This document shows, piece by piece, positions 1-64,000 of a stretch of DNA of 64,000 nucleotides (positions are counted from its first letter, which is position 1; each line of letters opens with the position of its first letter). Source of the stretch: Amorphochlora amoebiformis (Eukaryota; Cercozoa; Chlorarachniophyceae); contig BAAHQB010000350.1 in NCBI GenBank assembly GCA_054601695.1, positions 103,225 to 167,224 on the forward strand. Direction: 5' to 3'. The position numbers and the translations under genes were made by a program. Below the pieces are notes generated by a model. That model was not told the origin of the DNA. It made no database searches and saw nothing but the letters and a program-made list of their open reading frames with translations.

Positions 1-499
<499 letters not shown>

Positions 500-1534
500 T
501 CAACCATCACATTCTTCATTTTTATTACATATGCACGTACCAGAATCAGCATCCCACGGCCCCTCAGCTTCCGGATCACGATACCACTTCTGCGACGCAA
601 GCAAGGCCTCGAACCCAGCGGCCTCCTTAAGGGAGATTCGCGGGATCGCCGAGGTGTCGATCGCCTTGACATCCCCATCAGCGCTCATGAGGCTCTCGAC
701 GTCTGCGCCCTCCATCACGTTGCCTTCCGACTGCTCGGTGCCGCGGATGAAGAACTCGGGGAACTTCTCGCGGGCCTCGGCGGTTGTGTGGGACTCCTGT
801 GGGGTGCGAATTAGGTCAGATAAATTGGGTCGTGAGGGCAAAAAGCGAGCGAGCACCGTGTACCTACCACTCTCCAATTTCCATATTTCACGTTTCGCAT
901 TTGAAATCCAAGGTATGAAGGGTACTAGTACCTGCCAATAGGTGATGATCTCCGTGGCATCGTTGAGGACGTTGATGGTGTCGCGCTCGCTGATCCATGA
1001 CTTGGTCTCGAGCAGTCCCTTAATGTCCTCCCAGGCATCGGTCGCGGGCCACAGGTGGAAGGATGTGAGCGGTATCCTCTTGTTTCCCGGATAGATCTCG
1101 TCTACGGCTAGCGCAATGTTCTTCTCGAGCCACAAAACGTTGAGACCATATTTGGTCTCCACAGGGGCCGTCTCCAGGACCTTCTCTCCCTGGTTCTCCT
1201 CGGGAGGGGCGGGACCCCCTGTCTCTTGCATGAACATCCTGTACTCGTCCCAAGACGACGGCTGTTCAAGAGCCATGGTGTCGAGTGTTTCTCCCTCTTT
1301 CAGGTCATTCGTGAGGGCGTCATAATCCATTGAAGCAGGTAGGAAGTTGGTGATGGACCCACGGGGGCGGACGCATGGGCCGCGTCGCGATACACCCGGG
1401 CGATATGTCATGGCTGGCCGGGAGATCTGGCTTGAGATTCCCAGGGAAAGCGACGACGGGCTCGAAAGAGCGAAAAAAAGGACAGAGATGGCCAAAACCG
1501 CAGTGACGGCCGTCAACGCGCGCTCAATCTGCAT
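500..1534 (-). CDS. PSRP3: Plastid ribosomal protein PSRP-3 (Ycf65 family), with bipartite plastid-targeting leader
   Basis: Small-subunit plastid ribosomal protein of the PSRP-3/Ycf65 family. Seen: exon 1 at 1534-932, an intron of 135 nt at 931-797 (GTACTAG donor, CCCCACAG acceptor), exon 2 from 796. The intron is stop-free and a multiple of three, so a naive ORF reads through it. Residues 1-32 are a signal peptide with a long hydrophobic core, followed by a basic Ser/Arg/Pro transit-like region to about 65. The family core is at about 130-201, with [30 protein letters not shown] and EIITYWQ; the intron falls right after the last. About 65 extra acidic residues follow. The start is the ATG directly before the signal peptide. 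The end is uncertain: a stop at 500-502 gives 299 aa, but TTCTG|GTACGT at 541/540 could be another donor. Divergent from the zinc-finger gene. Confidence 0.9.
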   Translation of the reverse strand: MQIERALTAVTAVLAISVLFFALSSPSSLSLGISSQISRPAMTYRPGVSRRGPCVRPRGSITNFLPASMDYDALTNDLKEGETLDTMALEQPSSWDEYRMFMQETGGPAPPEENQGEKVLETAPVETKYGLNVLWLEKNIALAVDEIYPGNKRIPLTSFHLWPATDAWEDIKGLLETKSWISERDTINVLNDATEIITYWQVLVPFIPWISNAKREIWKLESGRYTVLARFLPSRPNLSDLIRTPQESHTTAEAREKFPEFFIRGTEQSEGNVMEGADVESLMSADGDVKAIDTSAIPRISLKEAAGFEALLASQKWYRDPEAEGPWDADSGTCICNKNEECDG

Positions 1535-1823
1535 CTCAACAGAGGTATGGTCTCCACCCTGCGGCTCTGCGGACGGCCCAATAAAATTATTCTGATTCTT
1601 AATTCCTCGGCATCGGAATCCACATATACAATTATTAATATTTGTCATAACGATTCTTGATATCCATATATCTCATATTATATATCTCTCTATATCCAAG
1701 CATCAATACCAAGGTATTCTGAAGCTCATATCCAAATATCCTCTCCTAATATCTCTGCGTCTCGGTGTAGTCTCTAGGAATGGCGGCCCCAACCTTGATC
1801 CCACCGCCCGTCGCGAGGAGGTG
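1535..1823. promoter_or_regulatory. Bidirectional promoter region, PSRP-3 / zinc-finger gene
   Basis: About 290 bp between two divergent start codons. The zinc-finger start is not secure: the frame is open upstream to about 1743, and an ATG at 1780 in another frame meets a stop at 1822. I see no clear TATA box or repeated motif. Confidence 0.5.
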
Positions 1824-20452
<18,629 letters not shown>

Positions 20453-21084
20453 TTCTAGCCGCTCAAGCCGCGCCAGCATGTGCATGATTGTAATTATTTT
20501 TATCACTTGCGTTGTAACTAGTCCACTAACTTCAATCTAGTCTATCGACTGAACACTGCGGAGTTACTGGAGGTTGTGTTATAGGGTTAGGATCAGAGCC
20601 TAGGACCATTGACTCCTCCAGAGGGTTGGGATCAGATTATTCAGAAGTCTTATAGTTCTAGGACCGTTCAGATTATAGTCCTAGCGCTAGGACCATTGAC
20701 TCCTCCACAGGTTTAGGGATAGGGTTAGGGTCAAGTTTAGATCAGATTATTCAGCATCTAAGTGTAAGCTCTAGCAGCTGGTTAAGGGCTTCTTGTCCAT
20801 ATTGTACATTAACTAGATTAATCTTGGTAATATCTAGAATATTGCAATTCGTACATTTCACCACCAGTCAATGACAGTAGTTGTATTTACTCGTTTAAAC
20901 TTATGGTATTCTTTCCACTGCCATCGGATCGGAATTTCAAGTACATCTAGCATGCACAAAGTGTACATTTATATTTCGAGTTATCACTCTAGTTACTTCT
21001 GACCAGATTCGTTGATAATCCTTAACATGCACGTCTACGGCTACAGCAATGCGTGGTCAGGCGCGGAGCAGCAGGCTCTCTGAA
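20453..21084. other. Intergenic gap between convergent genes
   Basis: Unique, moderately AT-rich sequence between the zinc-finger stop and the eIF2-alpha stop. It holds two partial hairpin-element copies with sparse TTAGGG-like repeats. No coding exon seen. Confidence 0.7.
20590..20740 (+). repeat. Telomere-associated hairpin element, copies 2 and 3 (partial)
   Basis: GGATCAGAGCC..GACTCCTCCAGAG and a second copy whose first helix is longer (GTCCTAG-CG-CTAGGAC). This is the only intergenic occurrence of the element in the window. Confidence 0.8.
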
Positions 21085-23786
<2,702 letters not shown>

Positions 23787-23847
23787 CTTCCGCGATTGAA
23801 CGATTTATTCGTGCGAGAAAATAATTTTTCGTCCCGAGGGAAGCAGT
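23787..23847. promoter_or_regulatory. Minimal bidirectional promoter, eIF2-alpha / coiled-coil gene
   Basis: Only 61 bp separate two opposite start codons, so both 5' UTRs and the shared promoter must overlap this space or the coding regions. Confidence 0.7.
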
Positions 23848-24724
23848 ATGGCGCAATGGGGCGCACTCAGGGACGATTTTGAGCTGAGAGTGGGTAAGAC
23901 CTTTGCCATAATGACGGCAGAGGTGCTCAAACATCCTGAAGCTTCTGGGGATCGGTCGAATGTGGTGAAAGATGCCGTGAAAACGACCTCAGAGCTGGGC
24001 AGGACGGCTTCCATGGTGAAGTCATGTTCTTGCTGATATGTGCCACACACCCCACCTTACCACTCCCAACCCACCCTGAACGTGTACGCGCAATATTTTC
24101 CCTCTTTAGTGCCCGATTTGACCCTTTGTTTTTCCAGTCACAATATGATCGATTTGTCGGCAAGTGGCGGGAAGTGATCGAGAAGAAATCGAGGGGGTAA
24201 ACACTGCTTCCCCCACCCTGTAATCGGAAAAAATACCTCACCTATTTCCTCTACCTTCTCAGGAAGAAAAACCCACAGATGGTGGTCGAGGAGGAGTGTT
24301 TGGTGAGCAAACGATCTCTACATGCATCCTTGACAAAAACTGTCGCAGAGGTGCAACATCTCAAACACGCCTATTAGGTTCAGCATGCATTTTATCAACC
24401 CCACATTCCTGATATCAGCTTGAGAGTGAGATCAAAGAATTAACGAAGAAGATAACGGAGAGCAAAAAGAGGCACGTCCACCAGACCGACAACCTGAAGA
24501 AAATTGCCGACACATACGAAGAGGTGGAAGATTTACATCTTTCCCACACTACGATTACATATCTTTGCGGATTACTCATCTTTATCCTATGCACCATCCT
24601 ACCTTTCACAGTCTCACGCAACCTCTCACCTAGCAGAATAAAGCCTGTTCCCAACCGTAAGCCCTGTACACCCCTCACTCCAAATGTTTGTTCAATACAG
24701 GCCTACAGGGTGGTCACCGCTTAG
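23848..24724 (+). CDS. Small alpha-helical coiled-coil protein, family not recognised
   Basis: 131 aa from five exons: 23848-24015, 24138-24196, 24263-24302, 24419-24523, 24701-24724, with compact introns (66-177 nt) and matching phases. The N-terminus is MAQWGALRDDFELRV. The rest is charged and helix-prone; LESEIKELTKKITESKKR reads as a coiled coil, ending AYRVVTA. No signal peptide or membrane segment in the spliced form. If the last intron were retained the frame stays open and would add a hydrophobic segment; I prefer splicing because both sites are good. General shape resembles small subunits of larger complexes, but I cannot name it. These introns lack the (TA)n expansions seen elsewhere. 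Confidence 0.6.
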
Positions 24725-24940
24725 GAGCTAATCGCTAGTGGTTCTTGGAAATATTAGGATGAGCGTACACTCCGGCAAAAGAAGATATTCGTGTACTCCA
24801 TGGCTGGTTTTTTGGTGTTTCAGTGTGTCTGTGGGTGGGAATGCGAGCACTTAGATTGTGAAGAACGTTACAAGTATGATTGCACATGTGTAGATTAAAT
24901 ATGAAGACTGATTCCCATGTGTGCAATGGTACGAAAACCA

Positions 24941-24974
<34 letters not shown>

Positions 24975-25145
24975 GTATATAAATATATTCTATATATTCT
25001 GGATATTACTACTAGTTACAGATCTTATACAATTGTTATTAATATGTATTGTTTTTCATCATTTCTCGTACTGCTAATACTGTATGATGAAAAATATATA
25101 AATGTCATAGTAATATTTATAAATATATATCTATATATATGAAAT

Positions 25146-25213
<68 letters not shown>

Positions 25214-25223
25214 TATATATATA

Positions 25224-25284
<61 letters not shown>

Positions 25285-25292
25285 TATATATA

Positions 25293-25349
<57 letters not shown>

Positions 25350-25391
25350 CAATAATATATATATACACACACACACAAACAAACACATATA

Positions 25392-25428
<37 letters not shown>

Positions 25429-25443
25429 TATTATATGTATTAT

Positions 25444-25477
<34 letters not shown>

Positions 25478-25483
25478 CTAGTA

Positions 25484-25530
<47 letters not shown>

Positions 25531-25555
25531 TTCTAATACTCATGATACACAATAT

Positions 25556-25639
<84 letters not shown>

Positions 25640-26010
25640 CATAAATATATACATATATATACACATATACATATGTAATATTATATATATCACTATTTTG
25701 CAATATTATGATATGATCTAGATTAATTGAATGGTTACGTGTTGCTGTACTATAATGATCGTTGAATAATATTACAATATATATACTGTATGTATATATG
25801 TATATATGTATACATATATATTGATACATATGTATATATGTATGTATATGTATGTATATGTATGTATATATAGATATATATATATATATGTATATGTATT
25901 ATATATATATATATATATGTATAATGTATATATATATATATATAAATATATATATATATATTATCGCATGTACTATATCGTGAGTCGGATTCGTGACACA
26001 CACACACACA

Positions 26011-26066
<56 letters not shown>

Positions 26067-26429
26067 ATATATACAGCATTATACATATTATATATATGCA
26101 TAGCGATTTAGGACCAAGGTAACTCTCGATATCGATTTGTGTGCCAAGCACTCGGTTGTTTGCATTTGTCGATATGTACTATTGTTGGCATTGGTCGATA
26201 TGTACGATTGTTTGCATTTGTCGATATGTACGGTTGTTTGCATTTGTCAATAATGTACATACCTACATAGTCATTTGCATGTCATAAAAAGTCTGGCTCT
26301 GGGCTCTTGGGAAGAAATGTGGCTGATATAGGAGAAAACATATAATATATACGTTTGTATGTATACATCTATATATATATATATGTGTATATATATATAA
26401 TATATATGTGTATGTATATGTGTATATAC

Positions 26430-26474
<45 letters not shown>

Positions 26475-26479
26475 ACGTA

Positions 26480-26539
<60 letters not shown>

Positions 26540-26649
26540 ATATATATATATATATAATATACATACATATATATATATACATATACACGTGTGTAATATG
26601 TATAGATATATATATATATATATATATAAATGTAATATATCTGGATGTG

Positions 26650-26692
<43 letters not shown>

Positions 26693-26738
26693 ATGGCCAT
26701 TCAACATATATGAAATATAAAAATAATCATCTATATTA

Positions 26739-26769
<31 letters not shown>

Positions 26770-26783
26770 ATACACACACACAC

Positions 26784-26849
<66 letters not shown>

Positions 26850-26853
26850 TATA

Positions 26854-26912
<59 letters not shown>

Positions 26913-26980
26913 GTGTGTGTGTATTGTGTGTGTGTGAATATGAATGTATTTTATTCGTATCTAGGGAGACCGTGTAGAAT

Positions 26981-27040
<60 letters not shown>

Positions 27041-27061
27041 ATATATACATAATATGTATAC

Positions 27062-27127
<66 letters not shown>

Positions 27128-27162
27128 CGTATATATATATATATATATATATGCATATATAT

Positions 27163-27244
<82 letters not shown>

Positions 27245-27255
27245 TATATACATAC

Positions 27256-27328
<73 letters not shown>

Positions 27329-27423
27329 CCTAACTCTAACCTCCCAACCCAAACCACCCAAAACCAACCCCAACTTAATCCTAATCACATTAAAACCGAA
27401 GCCCATATCCCCATAATCCACCT
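24725..27423. other. Intergenic, mostly (TA)n
   Basis: Between two convergent gene ends. (TA)n and variants dominate. Exceptions are unique stretches at 24730-24940 and 25000-25110, and a roughly 30-bp tandem (TTGTTTGCATTTGTCGATAT, four copies, 26150-26250). A degenerate CCCTAA-like stretch lies at 27330-27415. No exon recognised. Confidence 0.75.
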
Positions 27424-27985
27424 CTACTTTGACTCTGTCGACGTGGACGTCGACGTTGTCGCAACCCCTGACTTGGGAATCGACGTAGCATCGCCCTTGG
27501 CGGCCTGCGCCGAGCTTTCCACGGGCTGCTTCGACGATCTCTCTCTCTCTGCCTGTTCGAGGCTCCGCTTATACTCCTCCATTTTCTTCCGGCCGACCTC
27601 CGATTCCCTGGCGACCATCGCAAAATATGCAATCACTCCCGCGGAATCGCACACTTGTGCACATACAATTTCACGGCCACTATACATGCGCATGGCCCAC
27701 AAATCACCCGCGTGCATATTTACACGGGTGGTATGGTTTTGCCTTGGGTCGTGGACAAGAATGCATTTTGTTTGAAAGGGCAGCATGAGTGGTCACGAGG
27801 CCGGGTCTGCTCTAAAGAGCGATTTTCGTCGCGTTTGGGGTATTTTTACCAGAATTCCTTGAGAATTGGCTGGGCGTTGTAGTAGCCCAGTGCGACACCC
27901 ACGCCTATAGCGGCCGGAAACTGGCGAGAGACAGACAAACGTTAGAAGAAACACACATTTTCCCAACCTCGCGTACCCTCCACAT
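27424..27985 (-). CDS. Small single-pass membrane protein, family not recognised
   Basis: 87 aa from three exons: 27985-27977 (only MWR), 27920-27850, 27607-27424. The acceptors are CTCTCGCCAG and GGTCGCCAG. Residues about 4-18 ([15 protein letters not shown]) form one short Gly/Ala-rich membrane segment right at the N-terminus. A helical charged stretch follows ([18 protein letters not shown]), then a Ser/Thr/Ala-rich, low-complexity tail. This layout is common in small mitochondrial inner-membrane and assembly proteins, but no family signature is visible. The start is the only ATG that leaves a good donor (AGG|GTACGC). Head-to-head with the glutaredoxin-like gene. Confidence 0.6.
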
Positions 27986-28131
27986 GGATTCCGAAAGTCA
28001 CGTAGAGATGTCACGTGTCATTGTGATAATCGTCACGTTAAATTGTCACAACCTTTAACCTGTGTCACTTTCACATGTCACACTTGGGTTCCGATCACTC
28101 TAGAATTCAACCCGAGTCTTGGGTCACCGAG
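27986..28131. promoter_or_regulatory. Bidirectional promoter with clustered GTCAC motifs
   Basis: Within about 100 bp the core GTCAC occurs about seven times, including GTCACGTAG, TGTCACGTGTCA and TCGTCACGTT. Two are in a CACGTG/TCACGTG context typical of bZIP or bHLH sites. It sits between two divergent start codons. Confidence 0.55.
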
Positions 28132-30523
<2,392 letters not shown>

Positions 30524-31203
30524 AATTTGCAATTTCTGCTGGATACATACTAGATATAGTAGTAGGTAAGTTTCCCATGATTCTGCAGCCGCACAGCTCG
30601 GCTGAAGTCACGTTTAAATTGAAGATCACGGAATTACAAGAGTTGGAGTTATAGTTACAATGATTCATGAGAACTCTTTGAGGAGTCACCAACGTTCCGC
30701 ACCGTTCTAGCGTTATTCAATGATCTAGATGATGTAGATATGAAGTTATATATAGTATTCGGATATATGCGCATGCAAGACTTGAATAGCAGATTCTGGT
30801 GGATATATGTACATATATATGTATATATATGTATGTGTAAAATAATATATACGTCTAGACGTGTCATCGGCGAAATATCGGAGATAACTAATATTCTGCT
30901 CCTAGAGGGCTAGCGCCGTGATAATTACTATTGGATATCAATTCAATAGAATAAATACTGCTACATGCCTACGAATATTCATGAAGTTTCTGGAGTTATG
31001 GAATTCAGGTATAATCCTAATGAAGGCCCTAGTAGCTATATAGCCGGAGTAGCTGAACTCTAGAAATTTAAGAGTGAGCCACGTAAGTAGTACTAGCCGT
31101 AGCTCAAATTAAGGGTTTGTTACAGTAAGTACTAAGTTCGGAACTTGGACACCATGCTTGTACGAAAGATTCGAGCCTATCTATATATGGTAGATGAAGG
31201 CTT
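30524..31203. other. Intergenic unique sequence
   Basis: About 680 bp of ordinary-complexity DNA between the convergent glutaredoxin-like gene and the long minus-strand gene. No supportable exon. Confidence 0.6.
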
Positions 31204-62530
<31,327 letters not shown>

Positions 62531-62662
62531 GATTGCCACTTTTTTGACGCGCGAACGGAACTTGATGGAGCGAGACTTGTGACCAATCAGAGTGACATTT
62601 GACCACAGTCAACTGTGACAAACCAGAGTGACCTTCATACTCCATTTCCATTCATCTGGCAG
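62531..62662. promoter_or_regulatory. Bidirectional promoter with CCAAT box and TGAC motifs
   Basis: 132 bp between the divergent starts. ACCAATCAG at 62582-62590 is a CCAAT-box match; GTGAC/TGAC cores occur about seven times, echoing the GTCAC cluster at 27986-28131. Confidence 0.5.
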
Positions 62663-63301
62663 ATGAAAGCATCAAAGGAACTAGTCCGCAGCAAAGGCGA
62701 GAAGAAAGCAGCCGAGGAGGAGCCCGAAAGATTTTACTCAGTGGATGAGCTGCTGGAGATCGCCATGGCTACTCCGTTCAGTTGTCCGACTGCCGGTCGC
62801 GCTTTTTCGTTTTCATGGAGATGAAGACGCACATCATTCATCGGCACTCGAAGAACATACCTCACCAACCACAGCAAGTTATTCCTGCACCTCTGGCCGT
62901 ACCTCAGCAGGTCGTGGCGCCGCCTCATCCCGCTCAGGTACCCGGGAGTGCTCCGTTGGGGTGGCTCTGAGGAAGTCCTTATCCTGTGCTAGTTTGTTGT
63001 TTTTGTTGCTTCTAGTTTGTCCTTTCCTGTTTGCGGTCTCTTGTTCGTTGTATCTTTTCTCTTTGTTTTTTTTGTTTCTTGTTTCTTGTTTGTTTTTTTT
63101 TTTTGTTTTCTTGTTTCTTGTTTCTCGTTTGTTGTTTCGTTTACTTTCATTTTCTTGCGCGATTTTTTTAGGAGATTTCTTGTTTCTTGTTTCTCGTTTG
63201 TTGTTTCGTTTACTTTCATTTTCTTGTCGCGCGATTTTTTTTTAGGAGATATCAAAGATGCAAAATTATCCGTTAACGGTTCCTGTAAATATTGGAATAC
63301 G
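62663..63301 (+). pseudogene. C2H2 zinc-finger-like gene with an apparent 1-base deletion
   Basis: Frame 1 runs MKASKELVRSKGEKKAAEEE ... ELLEIAMATPFSC to 62785. At 62786-62787 one base is missing; the next frame continues DCRSRFFVFMEMKTHIIHRH, so the two halves together form one C-x2-C-x12-H-x4-H finger. Unshifted, frame 1 stops at 62824. The second frame is Pro/Gln-rich (PQQVIPAPLAVPQQVVAPP). It either stops at 62970 or splices at 62938 (GCTCAG|GTACCC) to an exon at 63246-63301. The gene then leaves view. The break could be an assembly error, a real mutation or recoding. Confidence 0.5.
62990..63245 (+). repeat. T-rich direct repeats before an acceptor
   Basis: A unit of about 75 bp containing CTTGTTTCTCGTTTGTTGTT is present twice, ending in a long T run plus TAG. 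The second is the probable acceptor of the 63246 exon. Confidence 0.75.

Positions 63302-64000
<699 letters not shown>

Noticed and set aside
24524-24700. C-terminal membrane anchor on the small coiled-coil protein
   Set aside because: It exists only if the last intron (GTGGAAG...CAATACAG) is retained; spliced phase fits well to a short final exon.

Overview
This is eukaryotic nuclear DNA, not prokaryotic. It has spliceosomal GT-AG introns, a complete eIF2-alpha gene, C2H2 zinc-finger genes and no operons. Two genes encode proteins that begin with a hydrophobic signal peptide followed by a basic, Ser/Arg-rich transit-like stretch. One of these is plastid ribosomal protein PSRP-3 (Ycf65). Together they point to an alga with a complex (secondary) plastid. 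PSRP-3 is nucleus-encoded here, introns are very dense and the telomere-type repeat is TTAGGG, so I favour a chlorarachniophyte-like alga. That placement is inference.

Most of the window is low-complexity DNA: (TA)n everywhere, three huge (CG)n blocks, TTAGGG/CCCTAA arrays and several minisatellites. Nearly all of it turns out to be intron sequence. I rebuilt the genes by hand by joining short exons whose splice sites, phases and open frames agree. Every model adds up to a whole number of codons, but none is transcript-checked.

Layout: PSRP-3 (-, 0.5-1.53 kb) is head-to-head with a 21-exon, nine-finger C2H2/AT-hook gene (+, 1.8-20.45 kb). eIF2-alpha (-, 21.1-23.8 kb) is head-to-head with a small coiled-coil gene (+, 23.85-24.7 kb). 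A small one-pass membrane protein (-, 27.4-28.0 kb) is head-to-head with a glutaredoxin-like gene that lacks its catalytic cysteine (+, 28.1-30.5 kb). A 42-exon, 31-kb gene for an unrecognised plastid-targeted coiled-coil protein (-, 62.5-31.2 kb) is head-to-head with a C2H2-like gene carrying an apparent 1-base frameshift (+, 62.66 kb to beyond about 63.3 kb). A tiny membrane-protein gene may be nested in the long gene on the opposite strand (+, 51.1-51.4 kb).

The most unusual biology is in the introns. (1) Several introns of the long gene consist entirely of telomere-type repeats plus a conserved unit of about 90 bp, and the repeats themselves supply the GT donor and/or the AG acceptor. The unit recurs about a dozen times and has three short hairpins whose stems show compensatory changes between copies. 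It looks like an intron-forming (introner-like) or telomerase-associated element. (2) Many (TA)n introns hold 1-6 truncated copies ('echoes') of the neighbouring exon edge with its splice site, always broken at TA tracts. (3) Two introns carry long (CG)n blocks, one of about 2 kb.
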